Origin: JAZRUF01 sp045636205
Lineage (GTDB): Bacteria; Bacillota; Clostridia; Oscillospirales; JAAYXM01
Direction: 5' to 3'
DNA length: 15,827 nt
NCBI GenBank assembly: GCA_045636205.1
Contig: JAZTXE010000024.1
Span: forward strand, 1 to 15,827
Shown: in pieces, positions 6,832 to 14,007 of the stretch
How the letters are laid out: each line of letters starts with the position of its first letter
Position numbering within the stretch: position 1 is the first letter of the stretch
Notes under the pieces: generated by a model
What the model was told of the DNA's origin: nothing
Databases searched by the model: none
What the model saw: only the letters and a program-made list of their open reading frames with translations
Program-made: the position numbers and the translations under genes

Positions 6832-7524
6832 ATGTCAGTCAAGGTATTGATTGTAGAGGATGATAAAAACATAGCCGAGCTTATACGCTTGTATCTGGAA
6901 AAGGAGAGCTACGAGGTACGCATTGCCGAGGACGGCCGTGCAGGCGTGGACACGTTTTACGAGTTTAAGCCGGACATGGTGCTTTTAGACCTGATGCTTC
7001 CGGTTATGGACGGCTGGAGTGTATGCCGTGAGATACGCAAGACCGACAAGACTCCGATTATAATGCTAACCGCAAAGGATGAGACGTTTGACAAGGTAAT
7101 GGGGCTTGAGATGGGCGCAGACGATTATATCTCAAAACCGTTTGACATGAAAGAGGTCATTGCGCGCATACGCGCGGTGCTGCGCCGCAGCACAAGTGAG
7201 AGCGAGGGTGAGGAAAACTCGAAAATCCTGAGATATGACCGCATAAGCATAAATATTGAGGCATACGAGGTACTCGTTGACGGAAAGAAGGTAGAGATGC
7301 CGCCCAAGGAGCTTGAGCTTCTGCACTATCTGGCATCGTACCCAAACCGCGTATTTACGAGAAATCAGCTGCTTGACGATGTGTGGGGCTTTGAGTATTT
7401 CGGCGACTCGCGCACGGTTGACGTTCACGTAAAGCGTCTCAGAGAGAAGATAGACGGCGTGAGTGACAAGTGGTCGCTTAAGACGGTCTGGGGCGTCGGA
7501 TACAAGTTTGAGGCGCAGGATTGA
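6832..7524 (+). CDS. OmpR/PhoB-family response regulator
   Basis: A 230-residue two-component transcription regulator. The receiver domain (about 3-118) has the acidic pocket Glu9-Asp10-Asp11, phospho-acceptor Asp53 in LLDLMLPVMDG, Thr80 in IMLTAKD and Lys102 in SKPFD. The C-terminal winged-helix DNA-binding domain (about 132-228) has PPKELELLHYLA and the recognition region SRTVDVHVKRLREKI. ATG 6832 is preferred over GTG 6823, which lies in the ribosome-site region. The stop overlaps the kinase start (TGATG), so the two proteins are surely partners. This subfamily binds tandem direct repeats with an 11-bp period, and such repeats are found before this gene and before htrA. The exact orthology (WalR, PhoP, CssR or another) cannot be settled from sequence alone. 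Confidence 0.92.
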   Translation: MSVKVLIVEDDKNIAELIRLYLEKESYEVRIAEDGRAGVDTFYEFKPDMVLLDLMLPVMDGWSVCREIRKTDKTPIIMLTAKDETFDKVMGLEMGADDYISKPFDMKEVIARIRAVLRRSTSESEGEENSKILRYDRISINIEAYEVLVDGKKVEMPPKELELLHYLASYPNRVFTRNQLLDDVWGFEYFGDSRTVDVHVKRLREKIDGVSDKWSLKTVWGVGYKFEAQD

Positions 7525-8981
7525 TGAAGAATAATTTACTGCGGAAGTATTTCTTCTCCGCCACCGCGCTTATTATGATGAGCGTCATCATACTCGGCGG
7601 CACGATGGGCTGGCAGGGGTATAAATACTCGATAAAGGAAAAGCGGCAGATGCTCGACAATAAGGCGGTGCAGGTAGCAGGTCTTACGACCGACCTTCTC
7701 AAAAATTACAGTGCGCTGCGTGAAAATTCTTTCAGGTTTATGCTCTCATCAGTTACCGAGGGTGGCATGGTGCACGTGCTTATTTCGAGTACGGACGGTC
7801 AGGTGGTCATGACCTCTGACGATACCCCGCGCGCGTACAACGGCGCATACATCAATGACGGGATAATAAAAAAGCTTGCGGAGGACGGATATTACTCGGG
7901 CGTCGGAAGCCTTGGCGGACTGTACAAGGGCAGCAACTACACGGTTGCGGTGCCTGCCAAGAATTCGCTCGGGCAGTATGCGGGGTACGTATTCGTCACC
8001 GCGCCGATGAGCTCGATGCGCGAGCTTTTATACGACATTCTCAAGATGTTTATTATCTCGGCAATCGCGGTGCTCCTTATTGCGGCTATTGCGTCATACC
8101 TCGCGGTGCGGAGTCTGACGCGCCCGATAAAGCGCATATCCTTGGCGGCGAAGAGCTTTGCTCAGGGCGAGTTTAAGACTCGCGTTCCCGTGACGAGCTC
8201 GGACGAGATTGGCGAAATGGAGCTTGCCTTTAACAATATGGCGGACTCCCTCGAACGCTCAGAGGAGCTTCGGCGCAGCTTTGTAGCAAACGTATCGCAC
8301 GAGCTTCGAAGCCCGATGACATCAATCGGAGGGTTTGTTGACGGCATCCTCGACGGCACGATACCCGAGGAGCGCCGTGAGCACTACCTTAAAATCATCT
8401 CCGATGAGGTAAAGAGGCTCTCGCGCCTTGTAAGTCGTATGCTTGACATCACGCGCCTGCAGGCAAAGGATGTATCCGCGGAAAGCACGTGGTTTGATAT
8501 GTGCGAGCTTACTCGCCGCGTCATAGTCGGCTTTGAAGAGCGGATGAAGGAAAAAGAGCTGGATATGGACGTAGGACTTTGCGCGTACAGCGTAAATGTA
8601 TGCGCGAATGAGGACATGATATATCAGGCGGTGTATAACTTAACCGAGAACGCGATAAAGTTCTCAGAGCGCGGGAGCACGGTTTCGGTCGGGCTTATAT
8701 CGCGCGGGGGGAAGGTGTACTTCTCCATTGCAAACCGCGGCGAGACTATCCCACCTGATGAGCTTTCCTGCGTGTTTGACAGGTTCCACAAGACCGACCG
8801 TTCACGCGGGACGGATAAGAGCGGGCTTGGGCTTGGGCTTTATATTGTAAAGACGATAATTAACCAGCACCGCGGTGACGTGGGTGTAAAAAGCCGTGAC
8901 GGTGTGACCGAGTTTTCGTTTTCACTGCCGATTGAGTGCCGCGCAAGGCGGATTGCGGACACGGATTCGGCGCAGTGTTAA
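7524..8981 (+). CDS. HAMP-domain sensor histidine kinase
   Basis: A 485-residue membrane sensor kinase. Segments: TM1 about 10-30; an extracytoplasmic sensor of about 140 residues (31-172) that I do not recognise but which could be a PAS/Cache-like fold; TM2 about 173-194; HAMP about 195-247 (RPIKRIS to DEIGEMELAFNNMADSL); HisKA with phospho-acceptor His259 in FVANVSHELRSPM; ATPase domain with N-box Asn376 in NLTENAIKF, IANRGETIP and GLGLGLYIVK (435-444). The G1 box reads NRG where DxG is the classical form, a substitution I recall from many clostridial kinases. There is no PAS domain between HAMP and HisKA, unlike canonical WalK. It starts on the last base of the regulator stop codon and sits before htrA, suggesting that it senses envelope stress. 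Confidence 0.9.
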   Translation: MKNNLLRKYFFSATALIMMSVIILGGTMGWQGYKYSIKEKRQMLDNKAVQVAGLTTDLLKNYSALRENSFRFMLSSVTEGGMVHVLISSTDGQVVMTSDDTPRAYNGAYINDGIIKKLAEDGYYSGVGSLGGLYKGSNYTVAVPAKNSLGQYAGYVFVTAPMSSMRELLYDILKMFIISAIAVLLIAAIASYLAVRSLTRPIKRISLAAKSFAQGEFKTRVPVTSSDEIGEMELAFNNMADSLERSEELRRSFVANVSHELRSPMTSIGGFVDGILDGTIPEERREHYLKIISDEVKRLSRLVSRMLDITRLQAKDVSAESTWFDMCELTRRVIVGFEERMKEKELDMDVGLCAYSVNVCANEDMIYQAVYNLTENAIKFSERGSTVSVGLISRGGKVYFSIANRGETIPPDELSCVFDRFHKTDRSRGTDKSGLGLGLYIVKTIINQHRGDVGVKSRDGVTEFSFSLPIECRARRIADTDSAQC

Positions 8982-8994
8982 CAAAACATTAACA
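8978..8994 (+). promoter_or_regulatory. PhoP-box-like direct repeat (TTAACA-N5-TTAACA) upstream of htrA
   Basis: Two identical TTAACA hexamers (8978-8983 and 8989-8994) are spaced by 5 bp, a perfect match to the direct-repeat consensus bound by Gram-positive PhoP-type regulators. The first overlaps the kinase stop codon. The site lies about 13 to 18 bp upstream of candidate -35 elements of htrA, a position suitable for activation. Confidence 0.6.
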
Positions 8995-9007
8995 GTTAGG
9001 TCATAAT

Positions 9008-9042
9008 TTGTATTGCAAATACATCCTGTTTTATATTATTAT
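9008..9042 (+). promoter_or_regulatory. Predicted promoter region of htrA
   Basis: Two overlapping sigma-A-like candidates are visible: TTGTAT (9008-9013) with TATATT (9032-9037), 18 bp apart, and TTGCAA (9013-9018) with TATTAT (9037-9042), also 18 bp apart. Either gives a leader of about 30 nt. Which is used cannot be decided here. Confidence 0.5.
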
Positions 9043-9075
9043 TTAGGTATAACTTAGCTATCAGGAGGAAAAAAG

Positions 9076-10578
9076 ATGTCAGACGAACGTTTAAACCAAA
9101 CCCCCGAGCAGGAGAATGAGCACGAGGCTGCTCCCGAGGTTTTTGAGAAATTTTTAGAAGAGCAGGCGCAGGACGAGCCTGCGGCAGAGCAGGTCACGGA
9201 GCCTGAGGAAGAAGCAAAGTCCGAGGATTTTGCGCAGAGTGCGCCGACAAACGAGAACCCGACGTATGCATGGTCATCCGCCGCACACGAGCAGGGCGAG
9301 AACCGCCCGCCGATGTGGGAGGATGGCAACGTGCAAGCGGGCGGTGCTCGCATTAACATGCAGGTTAAAAAGAAGAAAAAGCGCAGGTGGGTCGCGGTGC
9401 TCATCACGTGCGTGATTGCGTTTTACGTGGTCCTTACCGCGATACTCGCGGTGGGTATCTTCCGCGCGGTGCGTGATTTGGATATAGGGTTTAATCCTTC
9501 AACAGGCCACTTTGAGGTGCACAATGACCGCCGTCCGGGAAATCCGTTTTTCGGGCGCGAAGAGCCGCAGGTCGAGGAGCATCTGCAGATTGCCCCGACT
9601 CCCAATGACGTCGAAGAAGCACCCGCACCCGGCGGTAAGCTGACGGTAAAGCAGATAGCAAAAAAAGTCCGCACGTCGGTCGTCGGCGTTGTGGCAGAGG
9701 GCAGCATGAACTTCTCAAGCTCAAGCGTGGGCTCGGGAATTATAATGAGTGCGGACGGATATATAATCACCAACAACCATGTTATTGAGAACATGAACAA
9801 AATCTCGGTAGTCACCGATGAAGGCAAGAGCTATGATGCGCATGTAATCGGCACGGATTCACGCACGGACCTTGCCGTGCTCAAGGTGGATGCCCAGGGT
9901 CTGCCTGCCGCGGAGTTTGGTAACTCCGACCTGCTTGAGCAGGGCGATTTGGCGGTAGCCATCGGAAACCCCGCGGGTATCCAGCTCCAGAACACGGTGA
10001 CCACCGGCGTTATCTCCGCGATAAACCGCAACATCGTAGTCGAGGACGAGGAGATGACTCTTATCCAGACGGATGCGTCCATTAACCCGGGAAATTCCGG
10101 CGGACCGCTTGTAAACGAGTACGGTCAGGTAATCGGAATAAACACGGTTAAAATCGGCATCTCCTACTATGAGGGGCTTGGGTTTGCGATTCCGATAAAC
10201 ACTGCAAAGCCGATAATTGATGAGCTTATATCGCGCGGGTATGTGCGCGGAAGACCCTCCATCGGCATAAGCGGTGCGACGATTTCCGAGCGCGATGCGG
10301 CATTTTACGGCTTAAAGCCGGGTATGTACGTCGAGTTCGTGCATCCGTATTCGGACGCGTACAAGAAAGGTCTGCAGTCAGGTGACGTAATCGTTGCGAT
10401 GAACGGTACTCCGCTGACCTCGCAGGAGGAGATTAAGAAGATACGCGACGAGCACAAGGCGGGCGAGACGGTTTCAATCACGGTCTACCGTCAGGGACGC
10501 GAGTTTACGATTGACGTTGTGCTCATGGACGAAGCTGAGCTCAATAAGATAGGACAGCCCAACGGCGTGGGAAGATAA
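9076..10578 (+). CDS. HtrA/DegP-type membrane-anchored serine protease with PDZ domain
   Basis: A 500-residue S1C protease that degrades misfolded proteins on the outer face of the membrane. Layout: an acidic Glu/Ala/Pro-rich cytoplasmic N-terminal tail (about 1-96), a basic KKKKKRR stop (98-104), one TM helix (about 105-130), a linker rich in Pro and acidic residues, a trypsin-like domain (about 188-385) with triad His235 (ITNNHVIE), Asp265 (SRTDLAVLK) and Ser341 (NPGNSGGPL), and one PDZ domain (about 395-485, with LQSGDVIVAMNG). The Gram-positive HtrA/HtrC plan is the same. ATG 9076 has AGGAGG 7 nt upstream. It follows the kinase by 94 bp containing a regulator-type direct repeat and promoter, so it is probably the main target of that two-component system. 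The long N-terminal tail resembles those of clostridial homologues and probably stays in the cytoplasm. Confidence 0.92.
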   Translation: MSDERLNQTPEQENEHEAAPEVFEKFLEEQAQDEPAAEQVTEPEEEAKSEDFAQSAPTNENPTYAWSSAAHEQGENRPPMWEDGNVQAGGARINMQVKKKKKRRWVAVLITCVIAFYVVLTAILAVGIFRAVRDLDIGFNPSTGHFEVHNDRRPGNPFFGREEPQVEEHLQIAPTPNDVEEAPAPGGKLTVKQIAKKVRTSVVGVVAEGSMNFSSSSVGSGIIMSADGYIITNNHVIENMNKISVVTDEGKSYDAHVIGTDSRTDLAVLKVDAQGLPAAEFGNSDLLEQGDLAVAIGNPAGIQLQNTVTTGVISAINRNIVVEDEEMTLIQTDASINPGNSGGPLVNEYGQVIGINTVKIGISYYEGLGFAIPINTAKPIIDELISRGYVRGRPSIGISGATISERDAAFYGLKPGMYVEFVHPYSDAYKKGLQSGDVIVAMNGTPLTSQEEIKKIRDEHKAGETVSITVYRQGREFTIDVVLMDEAELNKIGQPNGVGR

Positions 10579-10586
10579 ATATATAA

Positions 10587-10615
10587 GCGGTGTGCCATAC
10601 GGCACACCGCTTTTT
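10587..10615 (+). terminator. Rho-independent terminator of htrA
   Basis: A perfect 10-bp stem GCGGTGTGCC (10587-10596) with GGCACACCGC (10601-10610) has a 4-nt loop ATAC and is followed by TTTTT. Confidence 0.9.
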
Positions 10616-10657
10616 GTGTAACAATCATCTACGCAGGGGCGGGTCTCCTCTTCTCAC

Positions 10658-10731
10658 AAAGCCTTCCCCTACATACTCTCCCTCAGTCTTTTGCCTTGCG
10701 GCAAAATCCAGCTCCCTCATCAGAGGGAGCC
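10658..10731. repeat. Dispersed palindromic repeat, variant R-type module (copy 3)
   Basis: AAAGCCTTCCCCT (10658-10670) resembles half of the L palindrome. It is followed by CTCTCCCTCAGTC, hairpin TTTTGCC-TTGC-GGCAAAA (10689-10706), CAGCT, and hairpin GCTCCCTC-ATCA-GAGGGAGC (10711-10730). The framework CTCA..GTC / hairpin / CAGCT / hairpin / AGCC is that of the R modules, but both stems have different sequences. The final CTTTTATT could make this a plus-strand terminator; on the minus strand it may help end ilvBN transcription. It occupies the intergenic stretch between the convergent htrA and ilvN. Confidence 0.6.
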
Positions 10732-10799
10732 TTTTATTAAGTATTGATTTTTAAAACAATCGCGAGTGCCTCCGTGCCATCCCCTGCAAATATTACAAT

Positions 10800-11300
10800 T
10801 TAAACCGTTTCTTTTATCGTGCTTGCGCCGCGCTCAAGGCTTACAACACCTGTGCGGCACATTTCAAGTATCGTATAATCGCGCATTACGTCCAAGAATG
10901 CGTCAAGCCGCGCGCTGTCACCCGTAATCTGCAAAATCATCGCATCGCGCGTGTAATCTACAATCTCCGCCTTGCAAGCCTCCGCCGCAGAACGTATCGC
11001 GTCACGGCTTTGCTCCTCATTTTTTAGCTTTATGAGCATAACCTCACAGCTTATCGACTCATCCGCACCCATCTCACGCACCGCGCATACGTCGGGCAGC
11101 TTGTAGAGCTGGTTTATGAGCTGCTCTGCCATATCATCCTCGCCCTCAAAAATTACGGTGATGCGCGAGTATAGATTCGTCTCGGTCTCACTAACCGTGA
11201 GTGCGCGTATGTTAAACTGGCGGCGTCTGAACATGCTGGTGACGCGATTTAGCACGCCAAATTCGTTTCGTACCAGCACCGCCACGGTAAACCTCTTCAC
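10800..11300 (-). CDS. ilvN: Acetolactate synthase small (regulatory) subunit
   Basis: This is the regulatory subunit of acetohydroxyacid synthase, which activates the large subunit and usually confers valine feedback inhibition. The 166-residue protein begins MKRFTVAVLVRNEFGVLNRV, an N-terminal ACT domain (about 1-75) with the family pattern 'VLVxNxxGVLxRVxxxFxRRxxNI', followed by a second ACT-like domain (about 80-160). GTG at 11300 is chosen: GGGGGA lies 8 nt upstream and the protein then aligns with IlvN/IlvH N-termini. The longer in-frame start at 11339 would overlap ilvB by 35 bp. The gap to the ilvB stop is 4 bp, so translation is likely coupled. Also called ilvH in many genomes. Confidence 0.92.
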   Translation of the reverse strand: MKRFTVAVLVRNEFGVLNRVTSMFRRRQFNIRALTVSETETNLYSRITVIFEGEDDMAEQLINQLYKLPDVCAVREMGADESISCEVMLIKLKNEEQSRDAIRSAAEACKAEIVDYTRDAMILQITGDSARLDAFLDVMRDYTILEMCRTGVVSLERGASTIKETV

Positions 11301-11304
11301 AGAC

Positions 11305-12942
11305 CTATTCCCCCAATCCCTCATATGGTGAGAGCACAAGCTCGTCTCTTGAAAGCGCGCAGTCTATAAGATATACACCGTTACTTTTTGATGCACATTC
11401 AAGCGCCGTGTCAAGCTCGGGTATACTCTCAACCCGCGAGCCCTCTGCACCGAATGCGCGCGCAACGGCTACGAAATTCGTCTCGCGCTCAAGCTCGGTG
11501 TATGAATATCTTCCGCCGAAGCACTCGCCCTGAATCTGGCGTACCATGCCGAGTGCGCGGTTATTGAATATAACCACGGTAATCGGAACTTTATTTGAAA
11601 CCGCGGTGGCAAGCTCGTTTAAGCTCATGCCGAAGCTTCCGTCACCTGTTATGAGTATCGTGCGCTCACCCGCGCCAATCGCCGCACCAATCGCCGCGCC
11701 CATGCCAAAGCCCATGGTTCCGAGTCCGCCTGAGGATATAAACCTGCGCTCGTGCTTGAAGTTTAAAAACTGCGCCGCCCACATCTGATGCTGGCCTACG
11801 TCCGTCGCAATCGGCGTGCTCACGCCCGCGTGGCGGTTTATCGCCTCTATTACCGCGCGCGGTGTCATGCCATCGCGCGTGTCAAGAAGCTTTTCCTGCT
11901 CTCTTTTATATCGTGAAATCTCCTCGCTCCAGTGCGGGCGCGAAGTGGATTCTATAAGCGGGATAAGCTCGGAGAGCGTCAGCTTTAAATCGCCCCTTAA
12001 GCTGTGCTCCTCGCTCACGGTTTTTGAAAGCTCTGCACCCTCAATATCTATGTGCACAATCTTGCCCGAGCTTGCAAAGCGCGCACCGCGCCCGGTCGCG
12101 CGGTCGTTAAAACGCACGCCTAAGGCGATAATACAGTCTGCATTATCCATAGCGCGCGAGCTTGCGTATCCGCCGTGCATGCCCTGCATGCCCAGAAGAC
12201 GCGGATGGTCAGTGGGCAGAGCCGAAAGCCCCATCATCGAGCAGGCAATCGGTGCGTCAAGCCGCTCGGCAAGCTCTATAACCTGCGTCTGGGCACCCGA
12301 GGACACCACGCCTCCGCCGAAATACACGAGCGGTCGATTTGATAAGTTTATAAACTCTGCCGCATCGGAAATGCGCATCCGCTTCGCGGCAATCATCCCC
12401 TGCGGCTCAAGCGGTACTTTGGGTGAGTACTCACATATCGCGCGTTGGACATCGCGCGGCACGTCCACCAGTACAGGCCCCGGCCGCCCCGAGCGTGCGA
12501 GCATGAACGCCTCGCGTATAGTATCGGCAAGCTCTGACACGTCACTTACAAAGTAATTGTGCTTGGTAATCGGAAGTGTTATACCGGTTATGTCTATCTC
12601 CTGAAAGCTATCGGTTCCTATCCTGTCAGAATCCACGTTTCCGCATATGGCGACCATAGGTACCGAGTCTAAGTACGCGGTGGCAATACCGGTTACCAGG
12701 TTCGTTGCGCCCGGACCCGAGGTTGCAATGACAACACCGGTCCTGCCCGTCACGCGGGCATAGCCGTCTGCCGCGTGCGCGGCACCCTGCTCGTGGGCGG
12801 AAAGCACGTGGCAAATCTCCTCTTTGTACTTGTAGAGCGAGTCATAGACATCTAAAATATTCCCGCCCGGATACCCGAACACCACGTCACACCCATGCTC
12901 AATGAGCGTGCGTACAACTATGTCTGCTCCCGATAGTTTCAT
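11305..12942 (-). CDS. ilvB: Acetolactate synthase large (catalytic) subunit
   Basis: The catalytic subunit of acetohydroxyacid synthase condenses pyruvate with pyruvate or 2-ketobutyrate, using thiamine diphosphate, Mg and FAD, as the first common step of valine, leucine and isoleucine synthesis. The 545-residue protein has the ThDP-enzyme order: PYR domain with YPGGNILDVYD and catalytic Glu51 in SAHEQGAAHAADGYAR, a central FAD domain, and the C-terminal ThDP/Mg motif GDGSFGM (433-439) to NN (460-461). ATG 12942 is preferred over ATG 12957: GGAG lies 9 nt upstream and MKLSGADIV is the standard start. It forms a two-gene unit with ilvN. The 126-bp upstream gap has a promoter but no recognisable T-box leader or leader peptide, so control must act otherwise. 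Confidence 0.95.
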   Translation of the reverse strand: MKLSGADIVVRTLIEHGCDVVFGYPGGNILDVYDSLYKYKEEICHVLSAHEQGAAHAADGYARVTGRTGVVIATSGPGATNLVTGIATAYLDSVPMVAICGNVDSDRIGTDSFQEIDITGITLPITKHNYFVSDVSELADTIREAFMLARSGRPGPVLVDVPRDVQRAICEYSPKVPLEPQGMIAAKRMRISDAAEFINLSNRPLVYFGGGVVSSGAQTQVIELAERLDAPIACSMMGLSALPTDHPRLLGMQGMHGGYASSRAMDNADCIIALGVRFNDRATGRGARFASSGKIVHIDIEGAELSKTVSEEHSLRGDLKLTLSELIPLIESTSRPHWSEEISRYKREQEKLLDTRDGMTPRAVIEAINRHAGVSTPIATDVGQHQMWAAQFLNFKHERRFISSGGLGTMGFGMGAAIGAAIGAGERTILITGDGSFGMSLNELATAVSNKVPITVVIFNNRALGMVRQIQGECFGGRYSYTELERETNFVAVARAFGAEGSRVESIPELDTALECASKSNGVYLIDCALSRDELVLSPYEGLGE

Positions 12943-13023
12943 AAAACAATACTCCATTTTTTATAAATAATGACTCTTTGACGATATACTCGCTACAGTG
13001 AATCGCCCCTACTTAGTTAATTA

Positions 13024-13032
13024 ATTATACCA
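13024..13032 (-). promoter_or_regulatory. Predicted extended -10 promoter of ilvBN
   Basis: On the minus strand the sequence reads TGGTATAAT, an extended -10 (TG-N-TATAAT), about 82 bp before ilvB; no convincing -35 is seen. The same 12 bases TTGTGGTATAAT occur again at 13079-13068 over the ridA stop codon, a possible second promoter. Confidence 0.5.
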
Positions 13033-13038
13033 CAATCC

Positions 13039-13058
13039 AAAACGCTTTGCGTTTTTTT
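13039..13058. terminator. Hairpin terminator between ridA and ilvB
   Basis: AAAACGC (13039-13045) and GCGTTTT (13049-13055) form a 7-bp stem with a 3-nt loop. It lies just after the ridA stop and has four T residues on the minus strand, and a longer T tract in the plus direction. It probably separates the ridA and ilvBN transcripts at least partly. Confidence 0.5.
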
Positions 13059-13068
13059 CCTGAGGTTA

Positions 13069-13449
13069 TTATACCACAACCTCGGCTATTACGTCCACCT
13101 CTGCAAGAGCGCCCTTGGGAAGTGCTTTAACCGCCACGCATGAGCGCGCAGGCTTGTTTGTAAAATACTCGGCATACACCGCGTTAAACTCGGAAAAATC
13201 CGCCATGTCGCTTAAATAGCACGTGGTCTTTACCGCGCGGTCGAGCGAGCTTCCCGCGGCTTCGAGCACCGCCTTTAAATTCTCGCAAATTTGGCGGGTC
13301 TGCTCAGCTATCCCCGCAGCCTCAACCTCGCCTGACTCGGGGTTTATCGCTATCTGACCCGAGGTATACACCATACCGCCCGCAATCACCGCTTGCGAGT
13401 ATGGGCCAATCGCGGCGGGTGCATTCTCACTTGTAACTTTCTCCGACAT
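13069..13449 (-). CDS. ridA: RidA family reactive enamine/imine deaminase
   Basis: RidA (YjgF/YER057c) hydrolyses enamine/imine intermediates such as 2-aminoacrylate, formed by PLP enzymes including threonine/serine dehydratase, to ketoacids and ammonia. The 126 residues match the family size. Visible motifs are AIGPYSQAV (13-21), YTSGQIAINPESG, and the substrate-binding ARSCVAVKALPKGA with Arg102, followed by EVDVIA with Glu117. ATG 13449 is chosen because the product begins MSEKVTSENAPAAIGPYSQA with GGAAGGGG upstream; the frame is open to 13503 but that part lies in the preceding gene. The preceding gene's stop is one base away. Its place directly upstream of ilvBN fits the known link between RidA and branched-chain amino acid metabolism. 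Confidence 0.93.
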   Translation of the reverse strand: MSEKVTSENAPAAIGPYSQAVIAGGMVYTSGQIAINPESGEVEAAGIAEQTRQICENLKAVLEAAGSSLDRAVKTTCYLSDMADFSEFNAVYAEYFTNKPARSCVAVKALPKGALAEVDVIAEVVV

Positions 13450-13450
13450 A

Positions 13451-13870
13451 CTATAAATTCCCCTTCCTTTTTTTCGCACACTCGCGGCAAAACGTCTCAA
13501 CACCGTTTAAATACAACATGTAATACGGATACTGCCCGTCAGGCGGTGTTGCATAACGGAATGCCTGACTGTCATACGCAGGTCGCATATCAGCGTCCGA
13601 AACCGCTTCTTTTTCGGGAAGTATTATAACCTCAACCCCTGCGGCGCGCGCAAAGTCCGCCGCGGCATCCTGACGGTAGGTAAAGAATTTTGACGCACCT
13701 GTTAAAACAAGCTCTTTTAAATGCTCCAAATCCGCACCGCCGCAGGCAGGGTCAATATCGCAAAATAAAACCTCAGCACCGCTTACCAGTGCATGCGCGG
13801 CAAGCTCCTGCGTACCCCAGGCGGTGAATATCACTCGCTCGCCCGCTGAGAAAATAAATTTATCCGCCAT
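13451..13870 (-). CDS. Hypothetical protein with Cys pairs, coupled to RidA
   Basis: A 139-residue protein I do not recognise. It has no signal peptide or membrane helix, mixes hydrophobic beta-like strands (RVIFTAWG, GAEVLFCDID, VEVIILP) with helices, and carries four cysteines: Cys37, Cys43, and a C-terminal FCREC pair (Cys128, Cys131) followed by a basic tail KKRK. This could be a small metal-binding site, but the spacing of the first pair is not a classical zinc motif. ATG 13870 has AGGAG about 11 nt upstream. Its TAG is one base from the ridA ATG, so translation of the two is almost certainly coupled, making it a candidate RidA partner. G+C and codon use look like the neighbours', which argues for a real gene. 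Confidence 0.7.
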   Translation of the reverse strand: MADKFIFSAGERVIFTAWGTQELAAHALVSGAEVLFCDIDPACGGADLEHLKELVLTGASKFFTYRQDAAADFARAAGVEVIILPEKEAVSDADMRPAYDSQAFRYATPPDGQYPYYMLYLNGVETFCRECAKKRKGNL

Positions 13871-13928
13871 ATAACAACAACTCCTTTTTATAGCCTTCCC
13901 TGCAATAAAAAACGCATTATAAAATCTA

Positions 13929-13962
13929 CTCCCCTCATCCGGCTTTCACCAAACGAGGGGAG
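13929..13962. repeat. Inverted repeat between gmk and the hypothetical gene; possible gmk terminator
   Basis: CTCCCCTC (13929-13936) and GAGGGGAG (13955-13962) form an 8-bp stem with an 18-nt loop. On the minus strand it is followed by TAGATTTT, so it may end gmk transcription. The CTCATCCG segment resembles the L repeat, suggesting a degenerate copy. A minus-strand TATAAT at 13921-13916 might start the next gene, but without a good -35. Nothing else is seen in 13871-14007. Confidence 0.4.
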
Positions 13963-14007
13963 AAGACAAAAGGGGGGAGAAAAAATGAGAAATGAAAAGA
14001 AGCAATT

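Noticed and set aside
6651..6863. 70-codon plus-strand ORF running into the response regulator start
   Set aside because: It begins in the repeat element, crosses the predicted promoter, and has no protein-like features.
12943..13068. T-box riboswitch or leader-peptide attenuator before ilvB
   Set aside because: The upstream gap is only 126 bp, with no recognisable T-box core or run of branched-chain codons in a short ORF.
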